Notes under the pieces: model-generated
Seen by the model: only the letters and a program-made list of their open reading frames with translations
The model's database searches: none
Told to the model about the DNA's origin: nothing
In this document: positions 35,250 to 45,795 of the stretch, piece by piece
Layout of the letters: the number at the start of each line of letters is the position of its first letter
Numbering within the stretch: position 1 is the first letter of the stretch
Program-made: the position numbers and the translations under genes
Assembly (NCBI RefSeq): GCF_028389875.1
Contig: NC_084663.1
Coordinates: forward strand, 94,905,265-94,969,264
Origin: Rhea pennata
Lineage: Eukaryota > Chordata > Aves > Rheiformes > Rheidae
Length of the DNA stretch: 64,000 nucleotides
Reading direction: 5' to 3'

Positions 35250-36180
35250 CCGTCAAGGCTTTGTGATGGGGGTGGCCATGGTCAGCAGCAGGAGGTGGTC
35301 ATGGGGGGCTGCCCGGTAAGAGGCAGGGCTCTGTGATGGGGGTGGCCCCATGGTGACCATGGCTGTGCGGGGCCTGACCAGGTCCACACTCTGAGGAGAG
35401 TAGCTCGATGAGGAGGGAGCAGGGACGCCCTCTGGTGTCAGAGCAGCGAGTCCCCAGAGTAGCTGTGAGTCCTCGAGATGGACAAGCAGCAGCAGCCGAA
35501 GGGCTGCTCGCAGCCCGTGCAAGGGCTTCCCAGCATGCCGGAAGGCGGAAGAGAGGTGAGTGGTGGGTGTGGAGGGAGAAGCAGACGTCAGGGATGGGGA
35601 GCACGAGGCCGGTGAGGAAGAGGATTTGGGGCAAGGCAGCCAAGCGTGAGCTTCTCTGGCCTGGGGGCAGATGTTGCTGGCTGGCGGTGAGCATTTTCTC
35701 TCCTGCAAAGGTGCCACCAATGTACCTGTGGGAAGCCTGGCGAGTGGGGCAAAGGACTGCAATCACTTTCCCCTCTCCTGGGCTTGGATTGCAGAGGGAA
35801 GAGGACAGTGCCAAGGACGTTCTCTCGGCAGAGCACAGGAGGGGAAGAGAGACACCGCCTGTGCCCAGGTTGCCCCCTCTGCCAAGCCAGGCAGCTAGGC
35901 AGGCCCAGGGAGGCCTGGAGGCCTCTGTGGCCAAAAGGGCCGCGTCTCCAACAGGAAGCCAGCTGCCTGCTCTGGAAGCATCCTGCAGATCTTCTGCAAG
36001 GCGCAGGGCCAACGGCAGGGAGCGCCTGCCGCCCCTTGGTGCTGCCAGGAAGGCTCTGGACTGCGGGTGGAGACTGCCAAGGGAAGAGCTGAAGCCAAGC
36101 CATCTTGCTTTGCCTGCCCTTCGAGTAGCCAAGTGGGAAGCTGGCGCCCTGCCCTGGCCAAATTGAGAGCGTGTCCACTG
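35250..36180. other. sequence upstream of copy B; possible 5' exon
   Basis: A + strand open frame runs from 35408 to a TGA at 36164-36166 and is in the same frame as the copy B exon that starts at 36182. Only this one stop separates them. A long opposing frame on the - strand (35299-36324) shows that open frames are cheap here, so coding status is undecided. Confidence 0.35.
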
Positions 36181-36181
36181 C

Positions 36182-38424
36182 ATGCCTGAGGCCAAGCTGA
36201 GGTCTTGCACAGGGGGCAAAGCGAGGCTGGTGCCACACAGTGGTGCCAAACAGTGGAGCATTCTTCCTGGGAAAAGCCAGCAACTCCCAGGACACTCCTC
36301 CTTTGCCCCAGCAGCCCAGACCATGTCTCAAAGGCAGGTACAAGGCATGGCTGGCCACAAGGAGCGGGACGAGCCTTGGCCCAGCTGCCTGACAGTGCCA
36401 AGGCTGCCACAGTTGCCCTTGGCGGTGGCTCTCAACAGGACTGCCCAAGAACAGTGCCAGGACCTAAAGAGCGAGGTGCTCGCAGCTCCCAGAGAGGCCT
36501 GTGCCCAGGAGGGCAAGGCGCAATGGCGGGACACCATGGTGCACGGCCAGGTGCAGGACGGGGTGCTAAGCAAGTCCCCGGTGTCCCAAGGCGCTGACCT
36601 GCTGCCTGCAGAAGAGCAAGTGCCCTGTGCTGAGAATGCCCCAGGAGAAGCAGCCTCTTCTGCTCCAGACGATGCATTACAGCAGGAGACCAGGCCCAAA
36701 GGCACTTCAGAGGGGCTTCAGCTCACCAGCCCCTGCTTTGCAGAGGAACCATGCAGCTCTGCCAAAGCCAAGGCGGGCAAGTGCCACAGCGAAATTGTGC
36801 CACCAGAGGAAACATCGCCTTGCCAGCCTGAGCCTGCTGGCCTTGCTCAGAGTGTGCACGGAGATGGGAGTGTGGAAATGAGGGCTGAGAGCCAGAGAGC
36901 TGCCCCACACAGCCCCGCAACGCCTGCCACTGCTCCAGAGGACACGGGCCTGGGGCTCGTCCACGCATCTGAGAGGAGCCCCAGACAACGGCGACAGCTG
37001 GGGAAGCCTCATGCCGACAACGGCACACAGGAGCTGAGTGCAGGTGCTGTGCAGGAGATGCTGGTGCACACCACTCTTGCAGCAGCCCTGGCAAGCGCTC
37101 TCCAGGTCCAGAGCAGAGAGGACAGTAAAAGCCCAGAGACCACAGCACCACGACAGCCTGATCACCATGCTCACAGTGGCCAAAGGAAGGTCAGGGGAGC
37201 CGAGGCACCAGCATCGCCGGGCAGGGGCTGTGCTCCACCATCATCCAAAGCACCGTCACCAGCACGGGGCACCAGACAGCAGCCTTTGGGCATCACGTGC
37301 CGCTTCCGAGGCAGGACGCTGCACGTGCACCCCGACAACACCTCGCGGTACCTCGCAGTGCTTTCCATCAAAACCGAGCCACTGGAGGAGCTCGAGAGGA
37401 GCTGCCTGGCGCGCACTGGGCAGACCTTGGTGCAGCTGCGAGAAGCCTGCCTGCAGAGGAAGGAGCGGAGGCCAAGGCAGAGCGAGAGCGAGGAAGAGGA
37501 GGGCAAGGGGAAGCGTTTCTCCCTCACCATGTCAGGACGCCTCAACGTTCAACCCAGGGAGGTGAGTTTAAGGGGTGGGTGGCGGCAGAGGGCAAGCCTC
37601 CGTGTGTTGGGGCCAGCCGCTGTGCCCTGCTGCAAGGGCCTGAGGGTGCCGGTGCCGGTGCTGGCAGGGCCGTGGGGGGGCATTTTGTGTTGGGCAAAGC
37701 AAGTGCCTTCACAGAGCTCCGTCTTTCGCTTCAGCTCTGCACCAGAAACTCCTTTTACAACCTGTGGAGACCGGAGCTGACACGAGTGGAGCTCCTGAAG
37801 GACGCAAGGTCCAAGTGGCAGGTGCTGGAGCGGCTCTATGCACATGCCCCTGAGAGGGTGTGTGAGAGGGGAGGCAGCAGGAGAGCTGGTGGAGGGCCGC
37901 AGCATGAGGCACCAGACTGGAGCGATGAGGAAGAGGCTCTGCAAGGGGAGGAGCTGCAGCAAAGCACATCCTTGTGCATGACCTGGGTGAGGCCGAGCCT
38001 CAGGAGCCTCTTGGGTGACGGGCCAAGGTGCCAGGAGGAGGTGCCGCGCTCGCCCAGCGTCGAGCCCCAGCACGCGGCCAGGGAAGCAGCCGGTGAGCTG
38101 CAGAGCACGCCTCCGGCCCCAGCAGCGCCCAGAGGAGCCGAGGCTGCGGCACGTCGTCTGGCGGGAGGCGTTCAGCGTGCAGAGGACGGTGTGCCTCTCG
38201 CCCTGTCAGCCAGCACAGGAGCAAGGGCAGAGGCCTGCCCCACACACGCAGACCCTCAGCCTTGCCCTGCACCTGCCCGGCCCCTTGCCCAGGACTCTCC
38301 TTCCCCCACGGGCATCGCCGCCCTCCCGCACGCACCGCCTCCCAGGCGGTGGTCGTTGCGCCTCAGGGCAGCGCTTGGCGCTCTGCGCAGAGCTTTCTGC
38401 TGCTGCTGCGTCGCAGCGCAGTGA
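36182..38424 (+). CDS. open copy B of an unrecognised two-exon gene with poly-cysteine C-terminus
   Basis: Exon 1 (36182-37561, 460 codons from the first ATG after a stop) joins in phase 0 to exon 2 (37735-38424) across a 173-base GT-AG intron, giving 689 residues. Residues 1-370 are Ala-, Pro-, Glu- and Gln-rich and of low complexity. From Cys373 comes the segment shared by copies A and B (HVHPDNTSRYLAVLSIKTEP), with Lys397 in a psi-K-x-E SUMO-type motif, then a basic stretch, an acidic SESEEEE run and KGKRFSLT. Exon 2 has a well-conserved start (RNSFYNLWRPELTRVELLKD) and ends in a basic helix-like stretch and FCCCCVAAQ, suggesting lipidation or metal binding. The true start is uncertain. 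I do not recognise the family, and codon-level proof of translation is lacking. Confidence 0.5.
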
Positions 38425-39130
38425 GAGGGACAGCAGAGGATGCAGGTGCCAGAGGTGTCGCGAGACGGGGGCTGGCGCAGAGCATGGAGGCAGAGGGACA
38501 CAGACTCTCTGCTGGCTGCTGCAGGAAGGCTGCCGCATCGTGCCCCCCCCCCCCCCGTCCCTTTTCTGCTCCAAATAAAAGCCTGGGAATTGTTTGCCCC
38601 CATGTTTCTTTGTGTCAGGTCGGCGTGGTGCAGGCACTGCCAATGAAGGCAGGCAGGGCTGGAGGGAACCGCGCTGAAGCGGTGCGAGAGGCAGAGAGGA
38701 GCTTGGGTGGGAAGGGGCTTCTGGAGGTGTCTGCTGCAACCTCGTGCTGCAAGCGGAGGCCACCAGAGGAGGTTTTGCAGGGCCTGTCAGGGTGCAGATC
38801 CGCTGATGGCTTCCGCCACGGCCTTGGAAAGCGGCAAGCCGTGAGGCTGCAGGAGACGTCCAAGCCCAGGAGCAAGGAGGTGGCCAGAGGCAGGAGGGTT
38901 TTCTCTAGCTTCCCTTCCCGAGTGGTTCGGCTGCCGGCACGGGCTCCAGCACACCGGGTTTCACGTGGCTTTCATGTGATCTATGAGGAACAGAAGAAAT
39001 GTCTGTCTAACCTTTCTCACCAACAGAACCTGCATTTTCGATAGAGTTTTCCTAGGTGTGTTATAATCTCCTATAGAATTTTTTGTCTCTGAAACACGGG
39101 AGCCTTCTTTTACATATCTCGCAAAGACCA
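38220..39130 (+). repeat. inverted duplication arm, left
   Basis: The 3' end of copy B and its downstream flank match the reverse complement of about 63102-64000. Similarity extends past the poly(A) signal to the blocks GTGATCTATGAGGAACAGAA and TTACATATCTCGCAAAGACC. The two arms face each other across about 24 kb that holds the provirus, the satellite and a CR1 copy. Confidence 0.88.
38425..38600 (+). terminator. 3' untranslated region and poly(A) signal of copy B
   Basis: After the stop come about 140 bases, a run of 14 cytosines, and AATAAA at 38574-38579 followed by a GT-rich stretch (GTTTCTTTGTGTCAGGT). The same arrangement is present in copies A and C. Confidence 0.7.
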
Positions 39131-39421
39131 ACAATAATGAATAAACAAAAATCCCATGCCATTTTTATTTTGGATGGTAGGTTGAAAATGCCTGAAATTG
39201 TCTTTGCCTTTCTCTTCCAAGTCAAAGATCAAAGTTCCTGCCACTGTGCACTAGTGAATGTAAGACCCACCTCATCCCACTCAGCGGTAACACTTGGATA
39301 TAGTTCATTCCCACAAGTAAATGATAGGGTTAGGTAGATACAGTGAGTAACTATATCAAAACATTAACATTTTGTCCATCTGCTTTTATACTCTTCTTTC
39401 TCTTATTTACAGAAAGGTAGC
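39131..39421. other. unassigned spacer left of the provirus
   Basis: About 290 AT-rich bases between the end of the duplicated arm and the 3' LTR. No feature was recognised. Confidence 0.5.
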
Positions 39422-39785
39422 TGTCGCGAAGAAAAAGAGACATCAGCACACATTCAATGTGAATGCTAGAGAATGTCCAACTTTATTGTGCAAGAGGTCA
39501 TACTTATAAGCTGGAATCAAGCATCAGAATCTGTGTAAAATCACGTGAGTGCATATAACAGCATAGTTGGCAAGTACCCAGGGAGAGTACAACGGGAGCT
39601 CATTAAAAAGTCCACTAAAACAAATCAAAAGCCACTTATCCTTCCAGAATTCCTCCATGTCCTGTCTCACATCTTGTTTTGGTTTCGCAAGAAGGTCACC
39701 AGAAATTTTCATACTTGTACATTTCCATCACATCTGTCTTTATACCACAATCCTTCTGTTTCACTTGAGACAAGCAAATCCCACA
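39422..39785 (-). repeat. 3' LTR of the provirus
   Basis: A 364-base LTR that on the - strand begins TGTGGGATTT and ends TTCGCGACA (TG...CA ends). It holds a TATA-like GCTTATAAG and, about 25 bases further on, AATAAA (39482-39487 on the + strand as TTTATT), so U3-R-U5 is compact. It is the partner of 45796-46156. Confidence 0.95.
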
Positions 39786-39800
39786 CCTCCCCCCTTTCTT
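39786..39800 (-). other. polypurine tract
   Basis: On the - strand AAGAAAGGGGGGAGG lies directly before the first base of the 3' LTR. This is the expected position and composition of the plus-strand primer for reverse transcription. Confidence 0.92.
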
Positions 39801-40440
39801 GATTTTAAGACCGCCTCGATCTTACTATTTAGAAGTCCTGACACGGCTTGTATCATACATAGAACTACAATAAGAAATACCAGGAACACTATTATACCAA
39901 TGATGTTAAATTTACTCGTTTCCCTGCCCTGCATGTTAAGGCATAAATTGTTTTGGCATTATGTACAGCAGTAAGTTGGGGTACAGATATCGAGCTTATT
40001 ATATTCAGGGCAGGCCCCCACAGGGATACTGTATCACTACAATTTGCATCTAAAACAGCCCTTTTCACTCTACAGGGGAATGTTGTGTTAGATCCTTTTA
40101 AAGCTTCAACTATATATTACAAGTGTTGTCTCTGGGGCATTAAAAAAAGCTAATTTCCCTAAATAACAAGGATCTCCAAAAAACAAAGCTGGAATTCCTG
40201 CCCATGCACGATCTCCACAGATTAAAAAGAAAAATAACCGGGAGGTAATGCATAGGGCAAGGTACGATTATAGGAGACAAGTCCGAAACGGACTACCAGC
40301 TTGTGAAAGAGATAAACAAAAATCAGTTACTCCTACCGTTCTCACCCATGTAACCCATATATTTGGTCTCTGCTGTGTTTACACCATTTCAAAGGGGAGA
40401 GTAGCTGTTTTTTGAACATATACAAACACACATATTACTA
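39801..40440 (-). pseudogene. env remnant: start of surface subunit joined to the transmembrane tail
   Basis: Reading the - strand from about 40390, translated pieces resemble the N-terminal surface subunit of alpharetrovirus-type envelopes (a short motif VTDFCLSLSQAGSPFRTCL near 40350-40290), broken by stops and frame changes. About 39910-39800 encodes a hydrophobic membrane span followed by a short basic tail, in another frame, like the end of a transmembrane subunit. The space between holds too little sequence for the rest of an envelope, so most of the gene has been deleted. No functional envelope can be made. Identification is by eye and moderate. Confidence 0.65.
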
Positions 40441-40446
40441 TTATTA

Positions 40447-43086
40447 TTATGGTCCATTCTCTTGCTGCTCGTGTTGTCTGAGAGGCTCCTTCCAAGGCTT
40501 CACCCATTTTGAAGGTATCCACCAAGGACCAATATCTGTCAAAACACAAGCATAGCCCCTACCCCATGTTAGTAATTTAACTGGGCCTTTCCACTCATTT
40601 CTTTGTACATGAAACCATTTCACCAGAGGTCTTTCCTGTGATTCTTCAGCTCTTTGTCGTAAATGTTGCAATATTGGAGGTTCTCGCAAATCACTACGAA
40701 TGTTCAACCAATTAAGGACATATAATGCCTTCATAAGACGTGCTTCAGGCAAATCAGTTATATCTCCAAAACGGTCTAATTGTTGTTTCAATGTCTTATG
40801 TGCTCGTTCAATAATGGCCTGTCCAGTCAAATTTCCAGGTACACCAGTGAGGTGCCTCACCCCCCATTGCTGAAGAAAACGACGAGTAGAATGAGCTATA
40901 TAACTAGTACCATTATCAGTCTTTATCACTTTTGGTATACCCAAAACAGCAAAACACTGTGTCCAATGCCTCTGTGCAGCGCGGGCAGACGTATTAGTCA
41001 AGGCTGATGCCCATAACATTTGAGAGTAAGTATCAACCGTAACATGTACATATTTTTGATTCCGAAAATTAGGTATGATCGTTATATCTGTCTGCCATAA
41101 TTCTAAAGGTCCAAGACCACGCAGGTTGACTCCAACATCTATTACCGAAGAAAAAGGGACACAAGATGAACATGCTGATACAATATTCTTTGCCTGAGAC
41201 ATAGTTAAGCCAAATTGCCGACTAAGAGCTTTCACAGACTGATGAAAAAAATCATGTGAAAGTACAGTTTGTTTAAATATATCAGGTATCGTTACCATGG
41301 AAACTAATTTATCAGCTCTAATGTTACCTTCTGCTAAACTGTCTAAAATAGGTGTGTGACTTTTAATATGAGTAACAAAATAGGAGCAGGTTCGTGCATC
41401 TAACACATGCCAAAGACGCAAAAGCAAATCCCACAAAACAGTATTAACAGTTTGTCTAATAAAAGATAGCTCAATTCTTTTAACAATACCTACTACATAT
41501 AATGAGTCACATACAATATTTGTAGGTTGTTTATCAAAGCGTTGAAATACTTTTACTACAGCAAGAAGTTCTAACACTTGTGCGGAACCTTTGCCCACTA
41601 CCACCATCTCCTGCCATTGATTGTTTTGTTGCCAAACATATCCAGCTTTTCGCGTTTTTGAGCTAGCATCTGTGAAAACAGTGATCCCGTTTACAGGCGC
41701 ATTAGATAACAGTACCATTTTTTCCATGGAAAGCTGCACTCGTATTAACGCATGTGAAGGATATCGGGAAGACAGTTGTCCTGCGAATCCCTGTAACGCA
41801 AGCGCAAGGTGTAGAGATTCCTGTAATAAAAACACAATCTGTTCTTCAGTATAAGGTACGTAAATAAGCTCAAAATCTCCCGCAGCCAGCTCATGAATCC
41901 GCTGGCATCCTTTTCTGATCAGCCATGATATTCCCTCTAATCTTGTCACAATAGTTTTATGAAAATGTGATGGTGGAAAAATCCATTCAAGAATTATTAA
42001 AGGATCCTGTGCCTTTTCATCCCATTGCATAATAACTGCAGCGAGAGTGGTTTCTGAATTTAAAATAGCATACTGATATGCTAAACCCTCTTTTCGTCTT
42101 CCACAATAGATTGCGGAGATTTTCTGCTCTATTCTTTGTATAGCTTGTTGATGTTTACTAGTAATCACACGCTTAGATTCTGCACCACCGCCTCCTTTTA
42201 ACAGTTCGACCAAAGGCTGTAAATCCTCATTAGTGATTCCACAATAAGGTCGCAACCATTGTAGATCACCTACAAGCTTTTGTACATCATGTAAGGTGTC
42301 AATCTTAGTAATCAAATGTAGTTTTTGAGGTCGCACTATAGTGTCAGTAATTGTCAATCCTAAATACTTGTAAGCGAGAAAACGTTGGACTTTTTCTACT
42401 GCTATCACAAGATGGGCATGAGTCAAAGCATTTTGCAATATAGTTATTACATCGTCTGGCAGGGTCGAGCCTGCAACAAGGACATCATCCATATAATGAT
42501 AAATTAACCATTGAGAATATTGTTGGCGCACAGGAGTGAGAGCCCAAGCCACATAATATTGACAAATGGTTGGAGAATTTTTCATACCTTGGGGAAGTAC
42601 CATCCACTGATATCGACGATAAGGTTCCTGTTTATTAACTGATGGTACACTAAAGGCAAATTTCTCCTTATCAGCAGGATGAAGTGGGATCGTAAAGAAA
42701 CAATCTTTCAAATCAATTATCACAATCTGCCAGTGACTAGGAATCATAGTAGGGTTTGGCAAACCTGGCTGAAGTGCTCCCATTGTTTGCATTACTGCAT
42801 TTACAGCTCACAAATCTTGTAGCAAACGCCATCTTCCTGACTTTTTAGGAATTACGAATATGGGGGTATTCCAAGGGCTGAAAGATTCCTCTAAATGCCC
42901 TAACTGAAGTTGTTCCTGAACGAGCACATGCAGATGGGACAACTTTTCTTGGGTAAGCGGCCACTGATCTACCCAAACAGGTTTGTCAATTAACCATGTC
43001 AATTTTATTAAGGGTGGTTGTCCCTCATCAGTGACCGCAACTAAAAAGGAGATGTAATTAATGTTAAACCCCATTGCGATAAACAA
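40447..43086 (-). pseudogene. pol: pol: reverse transcriptase, RNase H and integrase, with one nonsense codon
   Basis: The pol frame opens near 43086, overlapping the end of pro by one frame, and runs to 40447. It is interrupted only by TGA at 42808-42810 (probably a CGA to TGA change) within an RT block reading [10 protein letters not shown] catalytic YMDD is at 42484-42495. RNase H keeps its acidic residues (FTDASS, LELLAV, CDSLY, ADKL). Integrase shows the HHCC zinc motif near 41250-41160, then D, D and E in LWQTDI, KTDNG and IIERAH, and a C-terminal Trp-rich segment. Apart from the one stop, the polymerase and integrase are well preserved. The enzyme set would copy and insert viral RNA, but this copy is interrupted. 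Confidence 0.93.
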
Positions 43087-43842
43087 TCTCGCCCCAGAAG
43101 TAATATAGGGGTGTCCACTATGTATGGCTTTATTTTTGCAGTAAGAGCTAAGTCCTTATTATCTTGTATTGTTATGAAGTTCTCACTTACATAAGTGGGC
43201 TGAGACCCACCAATCCCCGTGATAGACATTTGTAACACCTGCAGTGGCCAAGAAACAGGCCAAATTTTTCGTGGAACAATCCTTATATCAGCCCCTGTGT
43301 CAATAAGAGCAGCATAAGAAAAAGACTGTCCATCCGGGTTTAAAAAGGTTACCCACCGTGTGGGTTTTTCGTTAGATACAGGAATAGAAAAATATACCTG
43401 GGGATCATTAGTAGAACCGAACGCACCTTCCTGACGTTCTATAGCTCCAGGATTTGGAACCATACTTCGAAAGGGAATTAGCTGAGCAATATAGGTACCC
43501 TTTGCTATAAATATTGGAGGGAAAAAGGCGTTAACCATAATCCTTATCGGTCCTGTATAATCAGCATCAATTAAGCCAGGTAATACAAAAATCCCCTGCA
43601 CAGAAGTTGACGAACGACCAATCAAAAGGGCACTCAACCCAAATCCCAAGGGTCCTTTCATATTAGATTTTACTACTTGAACTTGATTATTAATCAAGGT
43701 AACTCCTTCTTTTACAGCCAAATCTATTCCAGCACTTCCTCGCGTGGCAGATCGAAATTGGGAAAGGCATCCATAGTACCGGTCTGAAAGGGTATTTGTT
43801 TCATAATGCCCCCCTTCTAGGCGCTCAGTGATAGGTTTCCCG
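43041..43842 (-). CDS. pro: pro: dUTPase-protease frame of the provirus
   Basis: This frame is open from the frameshift site at about 43841 to the TAG at 43041. The dUTPase lies first and shows all five family motifs in order: [28 protein letters not shown] and GAFGSTN. The aspartic protease follows, with the active-site IDTGAD near 43300 and the late LLGRD segment. The dUTPase hydrolyses dUTP to limit uracil in viral DNA and the protease matures the Gag and Pol proteins. No stop was seen within the domain block. Expression would need -1 frameshifting from gag, which is itself broken. Confidence 0.9.
43065..43071 (-). promoter_or_regulatory. candidate pro-pol -1 ribosomal frameshift site
   Basis: The - strand heptamer G GGT TTA lies in the zero frame of pro shortly before the pro stop (43041-43043), where the pol frame is already open one base back. 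It fits the X XXY YYZ rule. A downstream pseudoknot was not modelled. Confidence 0.6.
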
Positions 43843-45780
43843 GATTGTTCAGATCATTCACCCCCAGTTGAGTGCCGTTTTTATGCATTTTAGATCTACA
43901 CACTCGGGCAATGTGCCCGGGCTTTCCACATCGGAGGCATACTATATTAGAATCCCTATTTCCTCCCAGGTGTAAATCTCCGGCATTATTGATTCGAGGA
44001 CATCTATCACGAAAGTGACCTCGCTGCCCACACAAAAAGCAAACCCCCAGACGCTGCCTAGGATTTTTTGTGCTTGCAAAAGTGGCTTTAGGGCAGCAGC
44101 GAAAGCAGAAGCCTGAGCTTTTGCATGAACAGCTGCCTTATCTTGTTCTATTAATAGATCAGTGCGGCTACACGCTTCTATCATTTCAGGAAGTCCTGCC
44201 GTGCGAGGTAATGTAGCAAGTATTCGTTTACATACCATATTAGCATTCTGAACAGCTAAATCCTTCCCCACTGCCGCCTTCGCTTCTGGTGACAAATTAG
44301 GAGATTTTTCTATTGCTAGTCGCAACCTATCCAAAAATTCTGTAAAGGGTTCTGAAGAGCCCTGAATTATTTTTACGTAAGAAGGGACCACAGCTCCCAT
44401 TTGCGGTACAGCTTTCAGTGCAGCAAGTGCCAACTGCTGAGATTGCTGCAAAATGCGACGGTGTAGTCACTCCTGCACTTGAGGGGTAGTGTGTTGCCCT
44501 TGCCTGAGCAACATATCAACCGTACCTGTATGCAACGGATTGCCATCAGCTAAGTCTATATTACTCATTGCAGCAACCTCAACACATCGCTTCCAATCAT
44601 CTTTAAATATCAGCTTTTGCATAGGACTTAAAATCAATGCAGTTATACTTTCCACATCATAAGGTAACAAAACATTTTGTGCAAACAAAACATCAATCAG
44701 ATTTTGAACATAAGGATTTTGCATGCCATGCTCCATCACTGCTTTTTGTACCTCTCTTAACATTCGCCAGCCAAACGGAACCCATTCAAGCATTCTATGC
44801 CCCTGAGGGTCATGCCCAGCCTGAACAGGGTATACGGTCAACTCAGTAGTCAGAGCTTTAAGGGGTCCTAAAAATTCCCCTTCAACAATAGCACCCCGTA
44901 TAATCCCCTCCCAACATTGCCCAGAATCAATAACAGCAAATGTCCGCGCTTTATCGTCCCCTTTTTCCGTTAACACTGCCTGTTTATATATGAGGAATAA
45001 GTCCTTCAATGTCTGTTTTTGCTGCTGCAACGCATCCTTAAAATCTTGCAAGCCTCGTGCTAAATACTGGAGTTCCTTCTGTTGACTCTTACTTTCCAGC
45101 TGCAATTGCCTCAACATCTCAGCATCTTCATCCGCTAGCTGGGGAGGCAAAGGGACATCTTCCGGCTTTACGGAAGGCATTCTAACATCCTTTTGTTCAA
45201 TAGCATCATCCCCTTCAAACAAGGGAGCAGATGGGAGGGTTCCACCGAAAAAATCTTTAGCCGATGCATCAATAGGAAAGGCTGATGGCATCGGAGAGGC
45301 TGGAAGTACGGCTCCTGAAGCTTCCTCACCCACTGTTCCTTTCATGGCTGCTTCAGCAGCATGCATAACATGGGTCTCAGTTCTAGTATCACACAACAAA
45401 TTAAAAACTACACGCCAAGATAGGCTCAACGATGCCGCTTCCTTATTACCTACTTTCACCGATTCCCACAGTTCTTGTTCTAAAATCTTCCACTTCTCCT
45501 CGTTAAAAGCATCTTCGGGAGTAACGAAAACTTGCCGTCTCTGCCCCCATGCAAGGAGGTTGGCAACATCCTTTTCTTTTATAGTAACATCATGCTTAGC
45601 TGCTACAGTCATTAAAATAGCGAGCAAAGCTCGCGCATCTACCGATACGGCAGATCCATTTGTAATAGCAAACCGCTCACTATATTCACTTACATTCAGT
45701 TGCACAACGTCGCTTCTTCTGAGCGCCAGGGACTCTCCAGATCCCTCAAGCGGTGCCTTCTTCGCGTTTCCGTTAAGTCA
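43817..45780 (-). pseudogene. gag: gag: matrix, capsid and nucleocapsid with nonsense codon and frameshift
   Basis: The matrix-capsid part is open to 44467. The capsid continues in the same frame after a TGA at 44467-44469, and shows the major homology region near 44380-44310 (IIQGSSEPFTEFLDRLRLAI). The nucleocapsid is in another frame because of an indel in the A6 run at 44064-44069. It has two CCHC zinc knuckles, CFLCGQRGHFRDRC and CLRCGKPGHIARVC. The frame is open back to the primer-binding site but has no ATG at the expected position: the first in-frame ATG is at 45610-45612, and GTG stands at 45703-45705. The capsid shell protein set is therefore not made from this copy. Confidence 0.9.
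43835..43841 (-). promoter_or_regulatory. gag-pro -1 ribosomal frameshift site GGGAAAC
   Basis: G GGA AAC sits in the zero frame of the nucleocapsid, five codons before its stop (43817-43819). Slipping back one base enters the dUTPase-protease frame without a stop. This heptamer is the gag-pro type used by Mason-Pfizer-like betaretroviruses. Confidence 0.85.
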
Positions 45781-45793
45781 CTCGGGGTCACCA
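45776..45793 (-). other. primer-binding site, tRNA-Trp-like
   Basis: Two bases after the 5' LTR the - strand reads TGGTGACCCCGAGTGACT. The first twelve bases match the complement of the 3' end of tRNA-Trp, the primer of avian leukosis-type viruses. A one-base difference then shifts the remainder. Confidence 0.75.
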
Positions 45794-45795
45794 AA

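Noticed and set aside
35299-36448. Long - strand open frames opposite the region before copy B
   Set aside because: They overlap each other in different frames, and the family resemblance between copies lies on the + strand.
36182-38424. Naming the gene family after a known testis or Golgi protein family
   Set aside because: Only loose similarity in style; no motif match good enough to support a symbol.
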